A DNA stretch of 64,000 nt from Prinia subflava (lineage: Eukaryota; Chordata; Aves; Passeriformes; Cisticolidae), in NCBI RefSeq assembly GCF_021018805.1, contig NC_086251.1:20007098-20071097 (forward strand), in the 5' to 3' direction. The notes below the pieces were generated by a model. The model ran no database searches. It was not told where the DNA came from and was given only the letters and a program-made list of their open reading frames with translations. Position numbers and translations under genes: made by a program. Below are positions 51,901 through 62,421 of this stretch, piece by piece (position 1 is the first letter of the stretch; every line of letters starts with the position of its first letter).

Positions 51901-53710
51901 AATGTCTTCTGTAAAACCATTAGTGTCCCTATATAACTTACTTTCCCTGTTCCTTTTTCGGAGCTGTCAAATATCTTTGTTGGTGTCCTCCTTACTTTAA
52001 AAACTTAAACATGACACTATATAACTACTTATTCTTACAACAGTGAAACCATTTGCTCTTTCATGAATTTATAAAATGTTTTTAATTATAAATCAAACAA
52101 TGAGTAACTTCCTTGGCAATCCAAAAGAAGAGTCAGTCAATTGACCCCATGTGCTTGGTGAAGCATCATCCAAAGGAGAAGCAGTACCTTGGTTTAGACA
52201 AGCACCACTGAGCATACTTGAGCAAGTATCTACTGAACAACCAGCCCTTCAGTCAAGGGTGTAGCTGAATTTCAGAAGTCATGGTGTCACAAGGATATTG
52301 ATCTCTATACCTTGCTTTTTTACCTAAAACTTCCCTCAAAGGAAGCATTTTGTGTGTTAGCAGCAGTGTCAGTTTTGGTAGAGAATAGTTGCAGCTCTTG
52401 AACAGCATATGTGCCAACCCACTGAGCTGAGATCTCAACAACTCTGGCTTCCTCTTGGTCCTCTTTAAGTGGGCAGCTCCTCTTCCTCAGCAGCACACTA
52501 AGGATGGGACAGACCTACAAAGGCAGATACAAAGCAACCAATCTAATGGAAACCCTTCAAAGGGTTAACCAAATCCCTGGGGAATGGGGCTCAACAGATT
52601 TTGTAAACTTTAGGACAGGGAACAAGAGATTGGTTGTATAAGATGATGTCAGATTAAAGTGAAAGACCACGGTTCCCTCTGCAAGACAGCCTGTTAGCTC
52701 TGATTTCTTCCTGTGATTCGTATGAAAGAAGTCTGTGACATCCTTCTGGTTGTCAGTGAGGGGCAAATCTAGAGCCCAATAAGAAACAAGTTCTAGCACA
52801 CATAGCACAAGGCAAAGTGTAGACACCTTGTGACACAGGAAAAATTCCTCCTGGCCAAGCTGTAGGTGCATTATTGCAGAAGTGCAAGCATGGCTGCTCA
52901 GCCAGTGAAATGAATCATTTGGGGACTTTGCCTTTTTTCCTCTCCTCTTTACTCATTGTCCAGTTCTAATTAATTCTTTGATATCTGTGTGCATATCATA
53001 GTCTCATCCCAAAAACATGCTGTCCAACTGTGGGGACCCTCTGAGGTCGTCTGTCTTTATGACGAGATGATAGAATTGTGTGTGTGCTCAAATAAGTGCT
53101 GCCACATGCCTGTTCCTGCTGCAGCAGCTTACAATGAGGTAGACTTTTGTCATCCATCTGTCTTTTATCAAGGACCTTGCATATCTATTCTCTTTTCCAA
53201 AAGGAACTGCAGGCAATTAAAATCATCCCAAGGTCTCCTTGGTTTCCCGCTTCTAATCTATATTCTCCAGAATGAAATAAAGCCATGAGAGGCAATTGTC
53301 TTTGGTCCTATAGTTTTTAGAGGCCTGGAGAGGAAGTGCAGGGAAGAGAAGAAATGAGATACGTTTATAAACCAAAGACATTCATCAGACAATTCAAGGT
53401 CTCACAAGAGCACACACACTGATGTAAAGAATAGGTGAGCAGCGTGTTGCTCGCTCTTCTTCCCTTAATAAGAGGCTACCATGCTGTAACTGCTACTCCA
53501 GGTGACTTTAATATGTTTTTCTTATTTTGTCTTATTCTCTTGCTGGAGTGTTTTGTATGAAATTGGTTTTTTGTTAAAGCAAATATTTTTGTAGTTTCTT
53601 TATGAAATACATTAGGGAAAATGCAATGAAATAAGTTGCTAGTTTAGGCTATGCAAGTGTGTTTGGTAGGCATTCACCATCTCTGCTGCTTTTGCTGCGC
53701 AGGCCCTTAC
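48931..53710. other. Gene-free unique DNA apart from one exon candidate
   Basis: No recognised repeat and no confirmed gene. A short palindrome AACCCTT-ca-AAGGGTT lies at 52551-52566. A possible minus-strand exon (49770-49906) is described separately. The minus-strand frame at 52557-52871 is open for about 100 codons without any recognisable product or splice pattern. Confidence 0.5.
49770..49906 (-). other. Possible internal exon, 137 bp, unrecognised
   Basis: On the minus strand a good acceptor (TTGTTTCTGTAATGTCCAG) precedes the segment, and TGGCTTGTG|gtaagc is a fair donor. A second, equally good acceptor (TTTGTCCATTTCTACAG) would extend the exon upstream to 49972. The 137-bp form starts in phase 0 and ends two bases into a codon. 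The open frame begins DPARLLEQTHDQTVHLKQMS and continues with an acidic, Gly/Ala-rich end. The first part has the spacing of a short amphipathic helix. No family was recognised. Its start phase fits the end phase of the candidate exon at 53711-53826. Confidence 0.2.
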
Positions 53711-53826
53711 CTCTGAAGGCAAGTGAATGTTAACAAAACCTGTTTTAGGACAGACCACCACTTGAGGTTTCCCTTCTAAATAAAAAGTGGCTCTGGAAGT
53801 CAGGTTGCCCATGATCATTTGTGCTG
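53711..53826 (-). other. Possible internal exon, 116 bp, unrecognised
   Basis: On the minus strand a pyrimidine-rich stretch ending GTTGTTGGCTATTCAG is a strong acceptor match, and CTTCAGAG|gtaagg is a strong donor match. The 116 bp between are open in one frame, starting one base into a codon and ending at a codon boundary. The translation begins AQMIMGNLTSRATFYLEGKP and continues QVVVCPKTGFVNIHLPSE, with alternating hydrophobic residues suggesting beta strands. No family was recognised. This is the best-supported coding candidate in the window, yet still only a local pattern. Confidence 0.25.
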
Positions 53827-54544
53827 CTGAATAGCCAACAACAGAAAAAGGCAAGGAGAGATGTTCAGGACCAGGGCTTTGAACACAGAGTCCCATCTCC
53901 AGACCCCAGTTAACAATTGCAGTCTGTTCTAGCTGTGGAGACTGAAATGCTGCTGCCTTAGCACTTCTCCTGCCAAAGCTTCATGCTAAAACAACTGCTA
54001 AATGGAGTGCATTTCTAGTCCACAGCCCATTGTTTCAACACAGATAGAAAGGAAACTGCAAAAACCAAAAATAAGCTGCAGTAGCCAAGGACCATACATC
54101 TCTTTTACCCTGCTCCACTGGCATCAGAGTGAGATACAGACAGCTGAAATTAGAAATTTTTTCCAAAGGCAACTCTGCCTTTGTCTACAAATGCTGTGAA
54201 ATGAAAGTGGCCCTTTTGTTTATTGCCGTTTCAGGCTTCTTCTCTGGGCTGCTTGAGCCAGGTGTCTGAGTGAGGGACTGAGGTGTATGAAGCTTTAATA
54301 CAGCAGGGGCTTGATCTGGATCCATAAGGCCCCTTCAGCTCAACTGCTGAACAAGTTACCCTATTTCAAAATACTTGCAGCTGGCTCCTGGGTGAAAAAA
54401 TAGCATCTCTGTACTTTTATGTAAAGGGATTATTTGTTTCCAGGGAGCACACTCATGTGTGCATTATATGTATTTACACAAAGGTGTGTGAGTGATGCAT
54501 GAAACCAAGATTGTATTTTATCTACAGAATGGGAAGAAACAGCT
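53827..54544. other. Gene-free unique DNA
   Basis: Nothing beyond short chance frames was recognised between the 53.8 kb exon candidate and the T/G-rich tract. Confidence 0.5.
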
Positions 54545-54647
54545 GTTTGTGTGTTTTGGTGTTGTTGGGTTTTGTTTGTTTGTTTGTTTGTTTTGTGGGG
54601 GGTTTTGTGTGGGTTTTTGGGGGTTTTTTTTGTGGTTTTTTTTTTCT
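54545..54647. repeat. T/G-rich low-complexity tract with (GTTT)n and G-runs
   Basis: About 100 bases composed almost only of G and T. It contains a (GTTT) microsatellite of about five units near 54574-54592 and then separate G-runs of six, three and five bases at about 54597-54620. The G-runs meet a relaxed quadruplex rule on the plus strand, with the six-base run counted as two tracts. The tract ends in a T run. Confidence 0.85.
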
Positions 54648-55663
54648 CTGAAACTGATTGGGCAATAAAATAAGGATTAATTCAGAGGAAATTCAGATGG
54701 CTTCCTTGGTAAGTCTTCCCAGACACTGTGATCAGGAAAGATGACAGAATACGAATTTTCCCAGGCAGGTGTGAAACCCCTGCAACTGAATGGCAGATAA
54801 TAGTAATGATTCAGGGGGCATTAAGAGAGTAATTTTATTATTGGCTTGTCCTTGAAGACAGCTCTCCCAGCAACAACCCAACAAGTAGCACACGTTATTA
54901 TTCCAGCCATTTTCCCATTTGTGTGCAAGGTGTAGGACAGCTTTGAGAGCTCCTTGAAGTGTGAATGCACCTACTTGAACCATTTCTCATCTGCTTTCAG
55001 ACATCTGTGTTTTTGCTGCCTCCAGCAGGGTCACACTGAAAATGTCAGATTATTTAGTAGAAACAGGATATTACTGAACCTCAGAGTTCTCTCTTTCCTA
55101 CAGGGCCATCAGTACTGCTTCATTTCTCTGAAAGATAAACAATATAATATATTCTCTTCTTTGAGTATTTCACCTCTTCCTTTTGTTGGTTTTGGTTTGG
55201 TTTGTTGGATTTTTTTGTCTATAGTCATGTTTTACCGAATATCATGATGTTTGAACAAAGCCAAAGCTCAGAAATCAAGTAGGTTCAGCACTGCTATGTA
55301 AGTTTATGACTGAACCAGTGAGAAAGGTCAGCTTGTCTGACAGAGGTGATAATCCTGGATGAGATTTAGCACAAAGTTGGGTAGATTTATTAGGCATAGT
55401 CTCCAATGTGAAACTGTCATATGAGCTTTGGAAGTACATGGCTGGCATGGGAGATTTTGGTTCTGCTTCGGGGTTGCCCATCAATTGAGACTGCACACAA
55501 GCTGATGGAAATAAGGCCTGCCACTAAACGAATGGGGGAATTTTCACTCCAGCTGCCTTGGAGGTGATGGCCCGAGATGCTCTTCCCAAGCTCCTGAGAC
55601 AAAGGCTTCTTTCACAAATGACCAAGCTGGCCTTCTGTCTCCCCAGTGCATTCTGTCTCTCAG

Positions 55664-55774
55664 CACTGCCCTTTTCCCTTTCTCCCTTTCCTTTCTTCTC
55701 TCTCCACTGAGGAAGCTGCCCACAGCACTGTCACTGCACCCTCTACCGTTACCCCCTTGCACAACTCATAAAAG
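55664..55774 (+). other. Possible exon after a very strong acceptor
   Basis: A 45-base almost pure pyrimidine tract (55664-55708) ends in CACTGAG, a strong 3' splice-site context on the plus strand. It is followed by 63 bp (55712-55774) ending CATAAAAG before gtaggt, a fair donor. Two of three frames are open, giving SCPQHCHCTLYRYPLAQLIK or KLPTALSLHPLPLPPCTTHK; neither is recognisable. It could be an exon of a non-coding transcript that also uses the plus-strand segments near 61.3 and 62.2 kb. Confidence 0.15.
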
Positions 55775-57223
55775 GTAGGTTGAGTGTTTGTGTTTGTTTT
55801 CCTGCTACCCACTTCCCCTCATTTCTCAGATGATGGGTAGGATGCAAAACAGACACTGAGGAAAATAAATTTGCCAGGGAAATTTCATCATGTACTGGAA
55901 AGGGGAGAAGATTTACTGAGATTCCCTAGTGGAGCAATGAGTTGCTCTGTTGCCGTTTATGACAACTGCTCACAACAGGCCTGAAGTTTTTCCTCATGAC
56001 TGCCCTTAACCTCCCATTAGCCTCACATGCTGCCTCAGCACTGGTTATTGCTGCAGTCATGCCAGTAGTGATTGTATGTCCAAAACCCCTGGGCAGCACT
56101 GCTGACACCTTTAAAAGATATGGTGGCAATAAAAATCTCCATATTAAAAGAGAGGGAAAGACAACTGAAACAGCAGCATTGTTATAAAACGTACATCCTG
56201 ATAGTAAATAAAATATGGGAGGATTCTAGAATGAGTTCTGTGTTCTAAACATGAATTTGCTTCATGTTGAATCTACTTTCTACAACAGTAGTGACTATAA
56301 CACAAGTGGAAAAGCAATAAAAACCTCTCTGTGTACAGAGTTAATAGATAAGACGGTTTTTGATAGGGTGGGGAGAATGTACACATGGGTGTGCAATCAG
56401 TAATTTCTGTGCACTGTATGACTGTGTGCCCCTTACCCAGAATGTGGTGTGGTGTAGCCCCACATGATCACCCACTGTGGACTAACACACCTCTGGGGTC
56501 TTGATCCCTATGAGCTCTGAAGCTTGCTGAAAAGGAGTGAGCTGCTTGCTGGAACAGCAGAGCCTGAGCTTGCCACACACATGGTTCTTGGCCTGAGGAG
56601 GTCAGTTGATCTCCTGACACTTTGGTCCCTTTTGCTGCAAAGTGGAAATGAGGGTGCTTGTCCTCTGTCTAGTGCTATGGTGGGACTTTGCTAACATGCT
56701 CATGGGTCTGCTAAAAAGCCCAGCTAGACTGTAAAGACAAAGCTGTCTGTTTTCCATGCCTTGTGTCCCCACACACATTGAGGACAGAGTGGATAGGACA
56801 GGTTATGGAAACTTGAAGGGCAGGATAGCTGGATGTCTCAGCATCTCCCCTTATGTTTTTTGGTACAGGTTTGAAAATACTTTCTTGACAAGACCAGTGT
56901 GCTAAGGGAAACTGCTTTGAAGGATTTCATCATCACACAGAGACCTGGCTTATTTTACTCACAGCTTCCATGACTGGAAGGGCCTAAAAGATGGACAACT
57001 TCTGATTTTTACCATCAAAGTCCCTAGTGGATTATTAGGCACATAGCCATTGTACCAGCACTCTGGGTGATGTTCATCAGCTCTTGGTAGCTGCTCAGAA
57101 AAGACTAAGATCTGAAAGGTCCTGGACATCTGACTCAGCTCTCACCAGCAGGACTTCCTTGCAGGGTGGGAGATGGTGCCTGTTTTAAGGCTTAATGAGG
57201 CATTGCCTTCCAGGGCTGTGACA
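55775..57223. other. Gene-free unique DNA
   Basis: No gene or repeat family was recognised in this interval, which leads up to the palindrome cluster. CpG is rare. Confidence 0.5.
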
Positions 57224-57393
57224 GCAACATGTTGCCATGCCTCCAAAGTCAGGAGGCTTTGTCATGACAAATGAATTTGTCATTACAAGTTAAACATTGA
57301 TTTCAAGGGTACAAATTACAACTAGACTTGCATGGTATGGGTCCATACCATACAAGTCCAGTTGGCTGACCCAACTAAAGTTATGGGTCAGCC
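57224..57393. repeat. Nested palindrome and inverted-repeat cluster
   Basis: Within 170 bp there are at least six inverted repeats. GCAACATGTTGC (57224-57235) is a perfect palindrome. GCCTCC/GGAGGC (57239-57244, 57252-57257) has a 7-base loop. TTTGTCATGACAAA (57258-57271) is a perfect 14-base palindrome. It overlaps ATGACAAAT-ga-ATTTGTCAT (57264-57283). A near-perfect palindrome has 22-base arms at 57319-57340 and 57343-57364, a 2-base centre and two arm mismatches that would be G.U pairs in a minus-strand RNA. GGCTGACCCA/TGGGTCAGCC (57364-57373, 57384-57393) has a 10-base loop. The last two stems share one base, and AGTTGG-ctgac-CCAACT overlaps both. No transposase, target duplication or known element was recognised. 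Confidence 0.9.
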
Positions 57394-57879
57394 CACTCCT
57401 CAGTTGTTCATGGGGACTCTGTGCATACAGGCGGCTTCCTTACTTCTGTTAGTTTCCATTTTCTTTCCCCTGCATGTCTTAGTTAGGCATTAGATGCATG
57501 TAGTTGTGCATGTGTGTTTGCAGCCAAACAGGAGCCAGGCTGGTCCACGGGTTTGCACAGCCTGCTGAAGCCAGGATGTGCACTCTGGGAGATTCCTGTT
57601 GACGTACATTGTCTGTGTGTGCCTACTTTTCTTCTATCTTTTTTTTTTTTTGCTGCTGTATTCTTCCTAGCAGTAATGCAGTATTCTTTATTATCTGCCC
57701 ATCACCCTCTTGTGTTGCTAGTCCTGCTTGTTTCTGGTAACAGATTTCTCTGTCTGATCTGCTCCTTAGTGTGAAGGTCCAGTTGTTCTTTATTTCAGTG
57801 TACAATGTGTTACTGTAAGTCCCTGTGCAATGCCCCAGCTTTACGGATGTTTTCACGAAAGAGGGGAGAGAAAGAGGAA

Positions 57880-58340
57880 ACCAAACTCATTTTAACTGTC
57901 TCTTGGAGAAATCACTGCACAGCCAGGCTATGTCTTTGAAAGCAAAGGGGCTGCTGAGATTATGAAATTCTCGAACATTTGCTCAGCATGGCTGAGCCAG
58001 GGCATAAGGAGATGTGTGAGCCCATTAATCATTCCAGGGCAGCTGCCAGCTCCCTGACTTTAATTGTGGGTTTCTAATATTTACCCTCTTTGGAGGTTTA
58101 TTTGGTCCTGCTGATAAAGGATTTTGTTCCTCTCCCGTGAAACTGTGCAGAGACAGCAGAGGTGTGAGCTTAATTCAAGGTTGCTGAATGACTTGCAGCT
58201 ACTGGGGGAAATTATGTTACTCAGCATTGTTTTCCTCCTGAAATTCTTGCCTTGGCAGCATCTTGAGGACTTCTGCATATTTGTCTCTTTAAATTTCCTG
58301 TTCCTCAGACTGCACTATCTTCACAGTTTCCAGTCACTGC
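57880..58340. promoter_or_regulatory. Candidate conserved non-coding block
   Basis: A unique block containing a perfect inverted repeat GCTCAGC-atg-GCTGAGC (57981-57997), which resembles a MAF-type TGCTGA half-site pair, a TTAATCATTCC motif near 58026 and a TTTAATTGTGG motif near 58060. No repeat family was recognised. Regulatory function is inferred from motif content only. Confidence 0.22.
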
Positions 58341-61292
58341 ATTTTTATTAAAGATCTCCATGGAAGTAAACAGTCTCAGAGGGTGCATCCTTCCAATATC
58401 CCCGGCTTGAGAGGAGGAAGCAGGAGTGGAAGTTTCTTAATAAGGGGAAGATTGAAAAGTATGCTATTGACAGTGTAATAGGTTGAAAAATCATTCATGA
58501 ACTCAGACTATGTCTCAAATGGTAGACTATAAAAGATTATCATGCTTAAAAGAGCTGCTTTCACTCACCATGATGTGTCTGTCTAGGGACACGCTTCAGT
58601 GGTTACTTGCAGACAAGCCAAACACAGAATTGTGAGTTTTCAAGCCTGCATGTGCCTCTTTTACTGCCTCCCAGCTGCCACTCTCTGCCTTCTTCCCAAC
58701 AGAAAAAGTCAGGAATGTTTGTGGGAGGAGAAGGAACAAAACAGACTCATTCTCCAGTACTTGGAAGGTAGCAATGGCCTACATAAACTCTGCCTTGAGT
58801 GGGGTGCTGGATGAACTGGGTTTTTCAGGGGAAGTTGTCTTTCAGCTTCATCCAGCTGCATTACTGCAAATGCAATAAAAGAAATTTTCTGGAAAATGCC
58901 TTCTCATTTTACATTTCAAGTGTTGCAAACTTTATTACCAAGAACACACAAGACAATGGAGCTGAATCTGAGTGTTTATGCCAATATATCTGCTTTGGTT
59001 TATGTGGCATTGATCACCTCTTTATAACAGAGTTAATGTTAACACAGCTTGACGCTGCATTGCTTTTGCATCCAGTTACTCTATCTGTTCAATGTGCAGC
59101 CCTTTGTTGACTCTGAATATCCTTTGTAGGTCAGCTGCCATGCAGGGAGCCTACATGTGTGCAGGGCTTAATTGGTCTCTCAGCTCTTTCCCATTCCCTA
59201 CTTTGTTTTGCTTACAGAGCTCATCCTTTCCCTTCCATTTCTCCTTCCCAGGAGGAAGGCAAGACAATGATGATGATGCATCCTCCACTAATGGACCCTG
59301 CTGAGACAGTGATTTTAGCTGCAAGGGAGACTTCATGGGTATCTTGCACTTCACATACCAACCTTCCTGAGAGAAAAAAGGAAAAGGATCACACACTCCC
59401 ACTGATCTGCTTTTTTTTTTTTCCAGGGACCATTGCTGAAACTCTTCCTGCCCTGCAATATCTCCAAATCAACCCGGACTTGGCTTTTGCCCTCCAATCC
59501 CTCAGCATCTCCCACAAAGCATAAGGCAGTATGATTGGTCTTTATTGACTTCTCAGAGTTTCAAAAGAAAATAAACATGAAGGTTATTAGCTGTGAGCTA
59601 TGAAAGAGGTCACATTAGTTAGGTTTCTAAACCATTCAGAGCTGAAAGGGATTTTTGGAAGGTACGTACTTCTAAAAATCTCATCCTTACCTAATAAAAT
59701 CTAGTTAGCTGACAATGCTACAGACTTGATATAACTTCATACAATGAATGAGCAAGGGCTCATTGATAGAATCTAGGGATCATCTCACTGTGTTTAAGCA
59801 CCTTACCCTCTCTTACTCTGTCATACTCTTTTTGCCATAATAATGATAATAGATCTTCTTAAATTATAGTTATGTTGATCCATATCCTGGAAAAAATGCA
59901 GATCACTCCTAGTTAATTGGTCAGACATTTTAAAATCTGTTTGGATTTTCAATAGTAAAAGGAAAGACAAACAATAAGATTTCACTTGATGTCTAATGCC
60001 AACGTAGGCTGTGGATGCAGTTCAAACTCTGCAAGGCTTCTGGTGGGAATGTTTCACAAAAGACACTTTGTCTCCTTCGGAACAAATGCCACCAAATAGT
60101 GGAATTTATTTCTTAACTATTTTTCCAGGGCCCCTCTATTTCCAGCATGCTCTCAAACACTTTGCAAAGAGATTTGCTTCTTTGGAATGGCATGAGGGAG
60201 GACCAGCAGTGGGGATTTGCTTTCTATGCATGGCATGGTTTGCCTCATCTGCATGAGCTCTTTCTTGTTCCTAGGATACACTAGCTTGACTTAATTTATG
60301 GGCTTGCTTTATTATTTTTTTCCCTTTGGCTGAGATCTGTTTTGACTTTCTCACTAAGCTCCTTTTGAGCAGGGGCAAAACCAACAACACTGAATTTATT
60401 TAAGTGGAATTAAAGGGCAGTCCTTGTGTGTGAGGCTGGGGCTGGGTTGCTAAGCTTGCTCAGCCTCCTGAGGTGCTAAAAACCTCATGTTTCATTCAAA
60501 AGCCAACTGCATTGAATAGCAGAGGACCACTTCTGAGAACTGCAGTGGGGCTCTAACACCAGCAGCACAGAACGAAGGATAGGGCTTTAGGAGATGATGG
60601 GATATAAATTGAAAAGAGAAAAGAGTTGACTAACCACATTACATTAAGGTCCCTAGTTTTGCTGCCCCAGAAGCAATTTGTGGAAGACGAGCTACTCCCT
60701 CTGCTCCTATGGTGCAATGGTGACTATTGAAAATGGGTGAGGTAGTTAATGCACATATAAACATGAAGCCACTTTCATCAACAAAAATGAAATTCACCTT
60801 CTTCAATAGCACTATGAATTGCAAAGAGAGACCTTTCTGTATTGAATCATCAACTGATTGTCCTTGAAAATTCACCCCTACTTTGCATCTGCAGATATTT
60901 TTCTTGTTCATATGCATGCTGTGTTTTGATTTTCCTTGTCCCCTTTTAAAATGAGAAGCAAATTGAAGCTTTCATCAGAAGCATGTAGAAATGCAGTGAC
61001 TGGACATGGGAGCAGTCTATAAAAACACAGGGGTTTTGTGGGCATACCAAGGGTACTAGGTGTGTAAGAAGTACATCTTCCCAGCACAAGAAGGGGTTTC
61101 TGATAATGTTCAGAGCAGCTCTGGTAGCTGGTTCCTCAGTGTGACCCTGATGCTGACCCTGATGCAGTCAATGGAAAGCAGTTTTCTGGAGGACTCTCTT
61201 TCCATGTAGTGCTCTTTATATTGATGGGTGGAGAGAACTGTCCGTGTACGTGGGACAAGGTTTATTTCTTTTCTTCTTGCTTTTTCTGCTAG
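58341..61292. other. Mostly featureless unique DNA
   Basis: No confirmed gene. A short (ATG) run lies at 59267-59279. An acceptor-like T tract at 59411-59426 precedes a possible plus-strand terminal exon (listed separately). A minus-strand frame at 60639-60917 reads plausibly but lacks a donor site, so it is not called. Confidence 0.45.
59427..59590 (+). other. Possible 3'-terminal exon with polyadenylation signal
   Basis: A T-rich tract ending TTTCCAG is a strong acceptor match. The next 32 codons are open to a TAA near 59521, and an AATAAA signal follows at 59570-59575. The predicted C-terminus starts GTIAETLPALQYLQINPDLA and is not recognised. The order acceptor, stop, polyadenylation signal is right for a last exon, but each signal is common by chance and no upstream coding exon was found. 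Confidence 0.15.
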
Positions 61293-61392
61293 AAGAGAAG
61301 AGACAGAGCTGAAGTTCAGGAATTCAAGGAAACATGTTTGTGTCTGTTTATCAAAATTCTCTCTGCCTGATTCTAAATGAAAAAGGCAACAG
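61293..61392 (+). other. Candidate non-coding exon with strong splice sites
   Basis: The plus strand has a long pyrimidine tract ending TTGCTTTTTCTGCTAG (61277-61292), then 100 bp, then GCAACAG|gtaagg, a strong donor. All three frames contain a stop, so if it is used it is an untranslated or long non-coding RNA exon. The splice-site pair is the strongest seen on the plus strand. Confidence 0.25.
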
Positions 61393-61523
61393 GTAAGGTG
61401 AATTAATGAATCCTTCAGCCCTACTCTTGAATGGCACAGATGATGGAGGAAATCCAGTAACTCCAGAGAGGCAAAAGATTAAGATTCTTTCTCATACTGC
61501 AGGACATAACTGCTAGAACAAAA

Positions 61524-61555
61524 CTGTTGGGAGTGTTGGGAAGCTGTTGGGAGTG
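61524..61555. repeat. 20-bp period direct repeat
   Basis: CTGTTGGGAGTG occurs at 61524 and again at 61544, with the related TTGGGAAG between, giving a 20-base period over about 32 bases. It is a small local duplication with no apparent function. Confidence 0.75.
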
Positions 61556-62145
61556 GCAAAGAGAAAGCTGATTTTCTCATCCTGTGCTTCTCCTACTCTG
61601 CAGACTGAAATAGTTGTTATGCCTCAGGGGTGATTACTCCTACATGTCCAGCTGGCACTAGATTAGTTTGAAAAACTACCGGGACCTTTATATAAATCAC
61701 CTCCAGAGTATGTTTCTGGTGGTAGAGGTCCAAGAAAACTACTTTTCATTGCACCTTTAGTACCACATGTGCTACGGGTTAAAAGTTTTTGACCCAATCA
61801 GAGGTTGGCTATGTGCCGCTGGGCTTGTGTTTGTCTTTTCTTATTAAAAAGGTTAGAAGAGGAATGAGAGACATCATGTAATATATTATTTGTCTTGTAA
61901 AGAAAAAAATCCAGCAAGGTCTCTAAAGATTTCCCAGCATTTTCTACCTTATCTCTATTTTCCGAAGTTATTGTTGCTCTTGGGATTTTTATAAGTAATG
62001 AAATTGGAAGCCCACATGTAAGGAAGAAACTAGACAGAAAAAGAATTACTCTTGTTGTATGAGGTGGAGGTGAATTTAAAAAGATGATGACTGGACACAT
62101 TGCTTTTCCCCAAGGAAGAAAGCCTGTTACTGTGTTTGACTTTAG

Positions 62146-62421
62146 GATACCGAGGATGTAGAGCTGGGCATTTTACTCTCTCCTCACATGTGCAACAACC
62201 TGAGGAATATTATTCTTGGTCATCAGCTGACAGGAATTACATTCGAGAACCTGAGATCAGTTTTCCTGCAAGGCAGTGCCCATACCATAAATCTATGAGG
62301 TGGCTTGGCTGGTGTGCAGGTGTGTCCACACATCACAGCCGAGGAACAACTTTGGCACAGGAGCTGACCTGGGGAGCAAAAATGAAAATGTGAGAGACTT
62401 CAGCATGGGCTAACAACCAAG
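62146..62421 (+). other. Candidate exon following the 61.3 kb segment
   Basis: An acceptor match (CTGTGTTTGACTTTAG-like context ending at 62145) precedes 276 bp that end ACAACCAAG before gtaagg, a strong donor. The intervening intron from 61393 would be about 750 bp. Two frames are open for part of the length, and one runs 48-50 codons from the first base (DTEDVELGILLSPHMCNNLR...) before a TGA. No family was recognised, so a non-coding exon is as likely as a coding one. Confidence 0.18.

Noticed and set aside
53780..53840. Resemblance of GYSAAQMIMG to the end of retroelement integrases
   Set aside because: Only about ten residues resemble that pattern, the following residues do not, and the first few would fall in the proposed intron. 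No neighbouring pol sequence was found.
60639..60917. 92-codon minus-strand frame with protein-like composition
   Set aside because: An acceptor-like site is present but no donor or stop-plus-polyadenylation pattern ends it, and no family was recognised.
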